Positions 36,680 through 44,660 of a DNA stretch of 64,000 nucleotides are shown one piece after another; positions within the stretch are counted from its first letter, which is position 1, and the number at the start of each line of letters is the position of its first letter. The position numbers were made by a program, and so were the translations under genes. The stretch is from Niabella yanshanensis (lineage in GTDB: Bacteria > Bacteroidota > Bacteroidia > Chitinophagales > Chitinophagaceae): positions 4,712,001 through 4,776,000 of the forward strand of contig NZ_CP139960.1 of assembly GCF_034424215.1 (NCBI RefSeq), written 5' to 3'. The notes below the pieces were generated by a model. That model saw nothing but the letters and a program-made list of their open reading frames with translations, was not told where the DNA came from and did not search any database.

Positions 36680-36747
36680 GGTACAAAATGAATAATTTTT
36701 GAGACAAATTGAAAAATCGATTTTGTTCGTAAAGGTTACCTTTACAA
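36680..36747 (+). promoter_or_regulatory. Candidate HTCS-binding element and promoter, copy 2
   Basis: Second copy of the 68-bp block at 28375 (53 of 68 identical, ungapped). Direct repeat TACAAAATGA (36682-36691) and GACAAATTGA (36703-36712) at 21-bp spacing, then a central-CG palindrome and TACCTTTAC (36737-36745) as -7-like element. It lies 248 bp before the DUF4965 enzyme gene. It occupies the 36600-36994 gap, in which I see nothing else of note. Confidence 0.75.
36713..36724. promoter_or_regulatory. LacI-type operator candidate within HTCS element copy 2
   Basis: AAAATCGATTTT is a perfect 12-bp palindrome. It matches the AAAAWCGWTTTT core shared with 23225, 28407 and 51670, and sits between the direct repeat and the -7-like element. 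Confidence 0.5.
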
Positions 36748-36994
36748 CACATGCAATTCACCTGGAAAATGGTATATTAATCACAACCAGATGAGAAAAT
36801 GATTGCAACGATGCTTAATGTTCATAATGCCTGTAATGTTCAGTTCTGATCTTTCAATGGAGAACGTGCTATCAGGCCATTATTTTAAATCCCTCATTGA
36901 AGTCGCCGGGTTTTTTAAAGTAGCATATTGCTTTCATTAGCCAGTTCATTAATTACATTTAAACTTGTTTCAGATAAAATATAAAAATCTTTCA

Positions 36995-39466
36995 ATGATT
37001 AAGTATTGTTTAAAGCGCCTGAGTGTTTTTGTTTTTATTTTTTCTTTCCTGGCCGGTAATAGCCAGACCAGGAAAGCCCCTGCCTATCCGTTGATAACCC
37101 ATGATCCCTATTTTAGTATCTGGTCTTTTACAGATGATGCTACCGCATCACCCACTAAACACTGGACGGGTGCTGATCAATCACTAACCGGCTTTGTTAA
37201 AGTGGATAACAAAATATACCGCTTCCTGGGAAAAGAAAGCAAAGCTTATAAGGTTTTATTACCGGCATCAGAAGATAAAAGCTTTTCGGTTAAATATACC
37301 GAAGCTATCCCCGCTGAAGGATGGCAGCAAATTGGTTATAATGAAAGCGGCTGGAAGTGGGGCCAGGCGCCGTTCGGAGATGAAGCAGGAAATTTTAAAA
37401 CGGCATGGCGTTCTGATGATCTTTGGGTAAGGAGAGAATTTACAATGGTTAATAATAAAGAGGAAGATGTATACCTGAAGCTAAACCACGATGACAATGT
37501 AGAAGTGTATCTCAATGGACAAGAGATTTATAATGCAACCGGTTGGGTACATAAGTATATTTATATTCCCATTAAAAATGCTTCAACCGTCCTGAAGACC
37601 GGTAAAAATGTGCTGGCAGTACATATCAAAAATACTGCGGGTGGCCGTCACCTCGATTTCGGATTGGTAAAGGAAGAAAAGACCGTTGCTACTAAAAATG
37701 TGTTAAATGCCATTCAGAATAATGTAGACGTCAAAGCTACACAAACCATTTATGATTTTTCCTGCGGGCCGGTTGATTTGAAGGTAAATTTCGCATCTCC
37801 GCTAATATTAACGGATGTTGATCTCATGGCCCGTCCCGTGTCTTATGTAACTTTCACCGCTACGTCGAAAGACGGACGCGCCAGAAATGTAGAAGTATTG
37901 TTTAACACATCCACCAATTTAGCTGTAAATACTCCTGCCCAGGAAGTGATCGCAAAAAAATATAATTTGGGAGACCTGTCTGTGTTGAAAGCAGGAACTG
38001 TTGCACAGCCCGTATTGGCAAAGAAAGGCGATGATCTGCGCATAGACTGGGGCTATATACACGTCGCGGTACCTCGGACGGCTAACGCACGGCAGTTTAT
38101 TGCAGGCTCGGATGAATTGTCTTTGAACGTATTCAATAAAGTTGCTAAAGTTCCGGTAGCCGTTGATCAAAAAGGAAAGCAATTGCAGTTAAGTACCATA
38201 CTGCAATTGAATACAGGAAAGTCTGTAAGTTCTAAATTGTTATTGGCTTATGATGATATATGGTCAATTCAATATTTCGGAAAGAACCTTCGTCCCTGGT
38301 GGAATAAGGATAACAGCACCTCGATTGATGCGCAATTACAGGCTGCAAATGCAGATTACGCAGCTACCATTGCAAAATGTGATGCTTTGGATAAGACCAT
38401 TTATAATGACGCCTTCAAAGCTGGCGGTGAGGATTACGCGAAACTGTGTGAGATCAGCTACAGGCAAACTATTGCTGCTCATAAACTGGTACAAAGTCCG
38501 CAGGGTGAATTGTTGTGGCTTTCTAAAGAGAATTTTAGTAATGGTTGTATCAATACAGTAGATCTTACTTATCCTTCTGCTCCTTTGTTCCTGGTATATA
38601 ACCCAGACCTTGAAAAGGGGATGATGAACGGTATTTTTTACTACAGCGAAAGCGGAAAATGGAAAAAGCCTTTTGCAGCGCACGATATAGGTACTTACCC
38701 TCTTGCAAACGGGCAGGTTTATGGAGAAGATATGCCGGTGGAAGAATCTGGTAATATGGTGATCCTTGCTGCAGCTATTGCAAAAGCGGAAGGTAATGCG
38801 GAATACGCTAAAAAACACTGGAGTACTTTGACTACCTGGACGGATTACCTGGTTAAAGATGGCTTTGATCCCGCAAACCAGTTATGCACCGACGATTTTG
38901 CCGGTCACCTGGCGCGTAATTCCAATCTCTCTTTAAAGGCTATCATGGCTATTGAGAGCTACGCGATGTTGGCTAAAATGTTAGGCAAGGAGGAAGTGTA
39001 TAAGAAATATCATGATATCGCTACTGGCATGGTGCCTAAATGGATGGAACTGGCTGCAGATGGCGACCATTATACATTGGCATTTGAAAAGAAAGGTACC
39101 TGGAGCCAGAAATATAATGTGGTTTGGGATAAAGTTTTAAAGTTTAATATTTTCCCCGAAGAAGTGTTTCAGAAGGAAATGAAATTTTACCTGGCGCATC
39201 AAAACAAATATGGTTTGCCTCTGGATAGCCGCAAGACCTATACAAAAAGTGACTGGATTTTATGGACGGCCTGCCTTACCGGAAATGACAACGATTTTAA
39301 GGCCCTGGTAAAACCCGTCTATAAATATGCATTGGAGACGCCTACAAGAGTGCCATTAGGCGACTGGCATGAAACTACCGATGGCAAACAAGTGGGTTTC
39401 CAGGCAAGAAGTGTAATTGGCGGTTATTGGATGAAAGTGTTGGACATGAAATTGAACAGCAAGTAA
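36995..39466 (+). CDS. DUF4964/DUF5127/DUF4965/DUF1793 family enzyme (glutaminase-A-like, substrate unproven)
   Basis: The start is ATG 36995, which opens the signal peptide MIKYCLKRLSVFVFIFSFLAGNSQ; a TTG at 36965 is less likely. The 823-aa protein begins with a DUF4964-like segment (YPLITHDPYFSIWS, LTGFVKVDNKIYRFLG). A jelly-roll domain (about residues 100-235) resembling the GH2 sugar-binding fold follows (DLWVRREFTMVNN, NVEVYLNGQEIYN). Then come DUF5127 and an (alpha/alpha) barrel of DUF4965/DUF1793 (ISYRQTIAAHKLVQSP, FAGHLARNSNLSLKAIMAIESYAML, PLGDWHETTDGK). Homologues are often called glutaminase, but the barrel and jelly roll look glycosidase-like. It stands alone between an HTCS element and a strong terminator, so it is probably co-induced with the SusC/D operon. 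Confidence 0.83.
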   Translation: MIKYCLKRLSVFVFIFSFLAGNSQTRKAPAYPLITHDPYFSIWSFTDDATASPTKHWTGADQSLTGFVKVDNKIYRFLGKESKAYKVLLPASEDKSFSVKYTEAIPAEGWQQIGYNESGWKWGQAPFGDEAGNFKTAWRSDDLWVRREFTMVNNKEEDVYLKLNHDDNVEVYLNGQEIYNATGWVHKYIYIPIKNASTVLKTGKNVLAVHIKNTAGGRHLDFGLVKEEKTVATKNVLNAIQNNVDVKATQTIYDFSCGPVDLKVNFASPLILTDVDLMARPVSYVTFTATSKDGRARNVEVLFNTSTNLAVNTPAQEVIAKKYNLGDLSVLKAGTVAQPVLAKKGDDLRIDWGYIHVAVPRTANARQFIAGSDELSLNVFNKVAKVPVAVDQKGKQLQLSTILQLNTGKSVSSKLLLAYDDIWSIQYFGKNLRPWWNKDNSTSIDAQLQAANADYAATIAKCDALDKTIYNDAFKAGGEDYAKLCEISYRQTIAAHKLVQSPQGELLWLSKENFSNGCINTVDLTYPSAPLFLVYNPDLEKGMMNGIFYYSESGKWKKPFAAHDIGTYPLANGQVYGEDMPVEESGNMVILAAAIAKAEGNAEYAKKHWSTLTTWTDYLVKDGFDPANQLCTDDFAGHLARNSNLSLKAIMAIESYAMLAKMLGKEEVYKKYHDIATGMVPKWMELAADGDHYTLAFEKKGTWSQKYNVVWDKVLKFNIFPEEVFQKEMKFYLAHQNKYGLPLDSRKTYTKSDWILWTACLTGNDNDFKALVKPVYKYALETPTRVPLGDWHETTDGKQVGFQARSVIGGYWMKVLDMKLNSK

Positions 39467-39543
39467 CCCTGACTTAGTATATATAAATTCTATTTTAATA
39501 AGCCGGTACAATAATACACAGTTTAGTATACTGCTTTAGGCAG

Positions 39544-39576
39544 GATCCCGGTTTAGTAACCGGGATCATTTTTTAT
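39544..39576 (+). terminator. Strong Rho-independent terminator
   Basis: GATCCCGGTT and AACCGGGATC form a perfect 10-bp stem with a TAGT loop, followed by ATTTTTTA. It ends the DUF4965 enzyme transcript 78 bp after its stop. Confidence 0.92.
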
Positions 39577-39597
39577 TTAGAAAATGGGGAAAGTAGA

Positions 39598-39606
39598 TAT
39601 CTTTAG
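39598..39606 (+). promoter_or_regulatory. Candidate -7 element of the GH92 gene
   Basis: TATCTTTAG fits the Bacteroidota TAnnTTTG-type -7 box with one difference, 46 bp upstream of the GH92 ATG and just behind the terminator. No clear -33 TTTG is seen at normal spacing. Confidence 0.4.
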
Positions 39607-39651
39607 TGTCTTCCTTTTTAGTCATGATGACGTTTATAAATTTCACTATCT

Positions 39652-41916
39652 ATGTTTTTGTTAAAAAGAGGTTTGATATTGTTGCTTTTGCTGGCGGAAA
39701 TTCATTTATCTGCTCAGAATTTAGTTGCATACGTAAATACTTTACAAGGTACTAATTCCAGTTTCGAATTAACCAGGGGAAATACTTATCCCACTACAGC
39801 TTTACCTTTTGGCATGAATACCTGGACGCCTCAAACGGGTAAGAACGGGGATGGCTGGAAATATCAGTATACGAAAAAGAAAATACGCGGATTTCAACAG
39901 GCGCATCAATGCAGTTCCTGGTCCAATGACTACGCTGTTTTTTCTTTGATGCCTGTGGTGGATAATTTAAAAGTGAACGAGGATGAGCGGGCGTTAGCGT
40001 TCAGGCATGAAAACGAAATAGGGAAACCTCATTATTATAAAGTAAGGTTTGATAATAATATTACGACAGAAATGTCTCCTTCAGAAAGGGGGGCGCATCT
40101 GCGTTTCAGTTTCCCCGAAGGTAAAAAGGCCTACCTGGTATTAGATGGTTATACGGGCATAAGCGGTGTAGAAGTTTTCCCGGAGCAACAAATGATTACA
40201 GGTTTCGTAAATAACGGACATGGTTTTCAAAGAGGCTGGAAGAATCATTTTGTGCTTTACTTCGATCAACCTTTTACAGCCTACGGCACATGGGAAAACG
40301 AGAAGAATCAAATAGATGCGGGCAATAAAAAAGCGGAAGGAAGGGGAAGAGGCGCTTATATTGAATTCAAACCGGGTTCTAAAGTGCAGGTGAAAGTAGC
40401 GTCCTCTTATATCAGCATTGAACAGGCCAAATTGACATTAGAACATGAATTGGGTGGCGATAAAAACCTGGAGTCAACAAAAGCAAGAGCAGAAAGGGTA
40501 TGGAATAATCACCTGAAAAGAATTTTGGTGGAAGGCGACTCCGAAGAAGATAAAGCCACTTTTTATTCCTGCTTTTTCAGGGCAAGTCTTTTCTCCCGGG
40601 CTTTTTATGAAATCGGCAAAAATGGTATGCCTTACTATTTCAGTCCTTATGACGGTAAAGTGCACGAAGGTTATATGTTTACCGATACGGGCTTTTGGGA
40701 TACTTTCAGGGCACAGTTTCCTTTAAACATCCTGATGTACCCTACACAGCATGGGCGCTATATGCAGGCCTTGCTGAATGCGCAGGAACAATGTGGCTGG
40801 CTGCCTTCCTGGTCATTTCCTAATGAGCAGGGGAGTATGATCGGCAATCATGCTATTTCTTTACTGGCAGATGCGTGGGCTAAAGGCCTTCGTACCTTCG
40901 ATCCGCAAAGGGCTTTGGACGCCTATCATCATGAGGCAAATAATAAAGGCCCCTGGGGACCCGCCAACGGCCGTGATGGCTTTAAAGATTATAACAGCAT
41001 CGGCTATGTACCCTACCCCGAGGTAAGGGAAGCTACGGCGAAAACATTGGAATATGCTTACAACGATTTTTGCGGCTATGCCCTGGCCAAAGCGGTAAAT
41101 AACAAAAAATACCAGGATGCTTTTGGGCAGAAGATGTTTAATTATAAAAATGTCTTTGACCCCGCTACATTATTCATGCGCGCTAAAGACCGGAAAGGAA
41201 ACTGGGGTGATAATTTTGACCCGGTTGAATGGGGCGGCCCTTTTACCGAAGGTAATGCCTGGCATTGGGTTTGGTCGGTATTTCATGATATGAAGGGTTT
41301 GATAAACATGGTAGGCGGAGATGAAAAGTTTGCCGCAAAACTGGACTCCGTATTCACAGTTCCGAATACGGTGAAAGTGGGTACTTACGGATTTATGATC
41401 CACGAGATGACAGAAATGGTAATGGCCAATATGGGGCAATATGCACACGGCAATCAGCCCATTCAGCACATGCCTTATTTATACAATTATGCCCGTCAGC
41501 CCTGGAAATCGCAGCAGCGTACCCGCGAAGTAATGAGCAAGCTCTATAATGCAACGGAGAATGGTTACCCGGGCGATGAAGACCAGGGACAAACATCATC
41601 CTGGTATGTATTGAGCGCGTTGGGTTTTTACAGTGTTTGTCCTGGAACCGATCAGTATGTATTGGGCAGTCCTATGTTTAAAAAAATAACGATCTCTTTA
41701 GAGAACGGAAAAAAATTTGTGATCAATGCTAAAGGCAATAGTAGTCAAAATGTTTATATAACGGATGCCCGTTTGAATAATAAACGATACACCAAAAATT
41801 ATCTGAGTTATGGTGATATTATGAAGGGCGGTGAGTTCAATTTGCAGATGAGCGCTACACCAAATTACAAAAGGGGAGTGGGTGATGCCGATTTACCGTT
41901 TTCGGTGTCGAGATAA
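39652..41916 (+). CDS. GH92 alpha-mannosidase, copy 1
   Basis: 754 aa with signal peptide MFLLKRGLILLLLLAEIHLSAQ. GH92 blocks: YVNTLQGTNSSFELTRGNTYP, FGMNTWTPQTG, RGFQQAHQCSSWSNDY, GFWDTFRAQFP, FTEGNAWHWVWSVFHD, then IHEMTEM (Glu585 and Glu588, one of them the expected general acid) before NMGQYAHGNQPIQH, and GDEDQGQ with Asp642 and Asp644 as the base pair of the calcium-dependent family. The catalytic outfit is complete. Family members are exo-alpha-mannosidases (mostly alpha-1,2 or alpha-1,3) that strip side chains from mannan or N-glycans. It resembles the copy at 56499 more than that at 51767. Convergent with the GH76 gene. Confidence 0.95.
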   Translation: MFLLKRGLILLLLLAEIHLSAQNLVAYVNTLQGTNSSFELTRGNTYPTTALPFGMNTWTPQTGKNGDGWKYQYTKKKIRGFQQAHQCSSWSNDYAVFSLMPVVDNLKVNEDERALAFRHENEIGKPHYYKVRFDNNITTEMSPSERGAHLRFSFPEGKKAYLVLDGYTGISGVEVFPEQQMITGFVNNGHGFQRGWKNHFVLYFDQPFTAYGTWENEKNQIDAGNKKAEGRGRGAYIEFKPGSKVQVKVASSYISIEQAKLTLEHELGGDKNLESTKARAERVWNNHLKRILVEGDSEEDKATFYSCFFRASLFSRAFYEIGKNGMPYYFSPYDGKVHEGYMFTDTGFWDTFRAQFPLNILMYPTQHGRYMQALLNAQEQCGWLPSWSFPNEQGSMIGNHAISLLADAWAKGLRTFDPQRALDAYHHEANNKGPWGPANGRDGFKDYNSIGYVPYPEVREATAKTLEYAYNDFCGYALAKAVNNKKYQDAFGQKMFNYKNVFDPATLFMRAKDRKGNWGDNFDPVEWGGPFTEGNAWHWVWSVFHDMKGLINMVGGDEKFAAKLDSVFTVPNTVKVGTYGFMIHEMTEMVMANMGQYAHGNQPIQHMPYLYNYARQPWKSQQRTREVMSKLYNATENGYPGDEDQGQTSSWYVLSALGFYSVCPGTDQYVLGSPMFKKITISLENGKKFVINAKGNSSQNVYITDARLNNKRYTKNYLSYGDIMKGGEFNLQMSATPNYKRGVGDADLPFSVSR

Positions 41917-41974
41917 AGATAATGATATCACTCATTTGTGGCAGTCTTATGTATCTATTGCCTGAAAAGACTTC

Positions 41975-42233
41975 ATCGCTAAGTCACAAAGACGTAAAGA
42001 AACGCGAGGATCTTAATCGATTGATATCTCAAGCCCCTGTGCCTCAGCGATTCGATTACCTAAGCCAACTACCTTGTACCTTTAAGGTATTTGGCGCCCG
42101 GCCGTTGTTGTGTCTTTTTGACCAACAACTGAAGCGTGTTGTAGAGATGTTTAACCGCGAGGACGCCAGGTCGCAAAGAAAATGACAGATTATTTTGTAT
42201 AGGTCCTTGCGCCCTTGCGCCTTAGTGGTTAAA
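41975..42233. repeat. MITE-like imperfect inverted repeat in the GH92-GH76 gap
   Basis: Most of the 432-bp gap between the GH92 and GH76 genes is this material. The clearest part is 42150-42233, whose ends TTTAACC and GGTTAAA open arms of about 28 bp that pair imperfectly (GCAAAG-type against CTTGCG-type tracts). A further related arm, ACTAAGTCACAAAG-like, lies near 41979-42014. It resembles the short palindromic intergenic repeats common in Bacteroidota. A small frame over it (41922-42185) is not a believable gene. Confidence 0.6.
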
Positions 42234-42263
42234 TTAATAAGGCCATCAAAATCTCATAAAATC

Positions 42264-42290
42264 AGAAAGAGGCCATCGGCCTCTTTCTTT
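42264..42290. terminator. Bidirectional terminator between convergent GH92 and GH76 genes
   Basis: AGAAAGAGGCC pairs with GGCCTCTTTCT over 11 bp around a 3-base loop. T-rich sequence follows on both strands, so it can end the + strand GH92 transcript and the - strand mannan operon. Confidence 0.82.
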
Positions 42291-42348
42291 GTCTCCGGAT
42301 AAGATCGCGGAGCATGGTTCTTGTCAGTGTCGAAAAACTTTAATACTT

Positions 42349-43479
42349 TTATTGCATACCTGCTTTTTCGAACGCTGCTTTGGCTTCTATCATCATACAG
42401 GCGCTTGATTGGGCCGTTAGCTGGGCTTCACCGGCAGGGGGGGCGATCCATGAAGGACCAAATAATAATGAGTTCTTAAATGTTGCTTTAGTCCATAAAG
42501 TAGTAGCATTGTTGTTGAAGAAATTGATGAATTTTCGTTTATAATCTTCGTTCAACCCCGGCTCCTGTATCAGCATTAAATAGTAGCGGATAAAAATGCC
42601 TTTGAATAAAGCATTATCGCCCGTTCCTTCATCACGCAATACATTGTTACCCGAATCGATACATTTTGTGATGGTATAATTAGCGCATTTCTGCGCATCA
42701 TTCAGGTAGGCAGCGTCTCCGGTTATTTTATGCAGCTCCACCGCCGCACCTACAAACGTTCCTGTATTGTAAGTTAACACGGCTTTATTGATAGCGCCGC
42801 TTTCCCCGTTGATGTTATCATAAATACCACCGGTGGCCCACTCATACAAAGTGTTCTTTTCCCAGTCGTATATTTTGATGGCCCAGGTTTTGAACGACTC
42901 TTCTTTGGTGATATTATACAACCTGGCAGCAAGAATGGCAGCGGGGCCATTGGAGCAGGCGTTTTTACTGTACAGCATATCCTTGCGCCATGCTATACCG
43001 CCTTCTGCGTAAGTCTCATTCCAACCCTTGATGATATCGTTCCACAAATCTTTAGTGGCTGTCAGGTATTTTTCCTGTTTGGTCAGGTCATACATACGCA
43101 AAAAAGTAAGCGCATTCCATTCCATATCGTCATAAAACACGTTATAGTAGGTATTGCCGTTTTTACTCCTGATACCGGTGAACCATTTGTCAAAATAACC
43201 GCTGAATCGCGTATCATTCGTGCGGATGAATGCATCTATTAAAACATCCATGGCGTGGGCATTGGGCCAGTACTGAAACCCATTGTCCGATCCGTTGCTG
43301 CCATAATTGAAATAGCCTTCCTCATTCCAGAATTGGGCAATCAGCGCATTGGTAGCGCTATCCGCTGCAGCGTTCCAGTTAATATTTTCCGATTCCCCAT
43401 AAGTATATTCATCGTTGAACTTGGAGCAGGAAAACAACAAGCAGGCCAATATAGGTATGATCAATATTTTATTCCTCAT
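42349..43479 (-). CDS. GH76 endo-alpha-1,6-mannanase, lipoprotein
   Basis: 376 aa. Lipobox LLFSC (Cys18). GH76 features: NWNAAADSATNALIAQFW, GFQYWPNAHAMDVLIDAF, the catalytic Asp pair in FYDDMEWNAL (Asp117, Asp118), GGIAWRKDM and LTYNTGTFVGAAVELH. The family cleaves the alpha-1,6-mannan backbone of yeast and fungal mannan. As a lipoprotein in a SusC/D operon it is probably a surface or periplasmic enzyme producing backbone oligosaccharides. It is the last gene of the - strand operon, 7 bp after the SusE-like gene, which makes alpha-mannan the likely substrate of the whole locus. Confidence 0.94.
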   Translation of the reverse strand: MRNKILIIPILACLLFSCSKFNDEYTYGESENINWNAAADSATNALIAQFWNEEGYFNYGSNGSDNGFQYWPNAHAMDVLIDAFIRTNDTRFSGYFDKWFTGIRSKNGNTYYNVFYDDMEWNALTFLRMYDLTKQEKYLTATKDLWNDIIKGWNETYAEGGIAWRKDMLYSKNACSNGPAAILAARLYNITKEESFKTWAIKIYDWEKNTLYEWATGGIYDNINGESGAINKAVLTYNTGTFVGAAVELHKITGDAAYLNDAQKCANYTITKCIDSGNNVLRDEGTGDNALFKGIFIRYYLMLIQEPGLNEDYKRKFINFFNNNATTLWTKATFKNSLLFGPSWIAPPAGEAQLTAQSSACMMIEAKAAFEKAGMQ

Positions 43480-43486
43480 GGTATAA

Positions 43487-44635
43487 TTAGTTTACTTGAA
43501 CAGTATGTGTGTAGGGCGATGTTCCTTGCAGTAACACCGAAATGGTAGTTGACTTACCATCCACTGCAGGCATGAACTTCCATTTGTCGTCCCACTGTGA
43601 AGTGTTAGGCAATACTCTTAGGTAATAGTAAGATGCAGGCGAAGAAGCATTCGGCGGACTGTCTGTACCGGTTACAGTACCCAGTTGTGCCACTACATTG
43701 GCGCCATTGGATACAGTTTGCATCTGGAATTTATAACGCTCATCCCGTCCCCATGATTCCTGCCTGAAAGTAATAACACCTGTTCCTCTCCATATACCTT
43801 TGCCCTGGTAGGGTAGATTGAATAATACCTTGTTTTCCGGGCTAAAGAAGATGCCTATGGATGTAATCTCGGTGTAAGCAATAGTAGCTGTATTGAAATC
43901 CAGGTTGATGCGATACACTGCAGTTTTTGAGGCCGTTATTACGCCGGACTCTTCAGCTTCTTTCAGCGTGCTCCCATTGTCCGAATAGAAGATACGTGGA
44001 GTACCGCTGTTACGATCTGTGAAATAGTATGTTTTCCCAGCCTCCAACCGGGTATAGATCTCAAATTCTCCGGCTGCGTTTAGCTTGAATGGCATAGCCT
44101 GTGCGAGATTGGTACCTGTTTCAGAGCCTTCTCCTGTAATAAATACTTCGTCAGGAAGGTCTGCAAAACCCTGAAGGGCGGTAATGGTGAGCGTTGCTGA
44201 TTGATCAGATTTAACAACGTTGATCCCACGTGAGGAGAACACCGTCCATTTTACGTCAACTGAACCTCCGGGTTCTACACCAGCCAGGCCTGCGATCCGG
44301 TTCAGGATCTTATGAGTAATAGTGGCGCCACTCGAAAAGCCATTATTGTCTGATACAATTTTGTATAAAGGCTGCGAAAAATCTCCTGTGGGTTTGTCAA
44401 AAACTACTTCGTAAGATGCAGCACCGCCGTCTTCGGCTTTTACTGCTTCCCATTCAAAATAGAGAGAGGCAGAAGCAGAGCTCAATAATTTAATAGAGCG
44501 GTTATTGACAGGCGCATACAAGGTTTTAACCGCAGTAATATTAACGTCCTTGTAATTCATATCATCTTTCTTGCAGCTGAAAAACAGTATGCTTGCAAGC
44601 AGGGTGTAAAGGGATGTTACAATTATATTTTTCAT
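43487..44635 (-). CDS. SusE/SusF-like surface glycan-binding lipoprotein
   Basis: 382 aa. Lipobox ILFFSC (Cys21). The N-terminal region is SusE-like (AVKTLYAPVNNRSIKLL, LYFEWEAVKAEDGGAASYEVVFD). Two SusF/SusE-type beta-sandwich modules follow (DEVFITGEGSETG, FEIYTRLEAGKTYYFTD and GIFFSPENKVLFNLPYQGKGIWRGTG). It has no catalytic motif. The predicted role is binding of mannan at the cell surface beside the SusC/SusD complex. It lies 25 bp after susD and 7 bp before GH76 on the - strand. Confidence 0.85.
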   Translation of the reverse strand: MKNIIVTSLYTLLASILFFSCKKDDMNYKDVNITAVKTLYAPVNNRSIKLLSSASASLYFEWEAVKAEDGGAASYEVVFDKPTGDFSQPLYKIVSDNNGFSSGATITHKILNRIAGLAGVEPGGSVDVKWTVFSSRGINVVKSDQSATLTITALQGFADLPDEVFITGEGSETGTNLAQAMPFKLNAAGEFEIYTRLEAGKTYYFTDRNSGTPRIFYSDNGSTLKEAEESGVITASKTAVYRINLDFNTATIAYTEITSIGIFFSPENKVLFNLPYQGKGIWRGTGVITFRQESWGRDERYKFQMQTVSNGANVVAQLGTVTGTDSPPNASSPASYYYLRVLPNTSQWDDKWKFMPAVDGKSTTISVLLQGTSPYTHTVQVN

Positions 44636-44660
44636 TTGTGAAGAGTTTTGTAGTAAAGTT

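Noticed and set aside
41922-42185. 87-codon open frame after GH92 copy 1
   Set aside because: It runs across the imperfect inverted repeat, and its translation only reflects that repeat.
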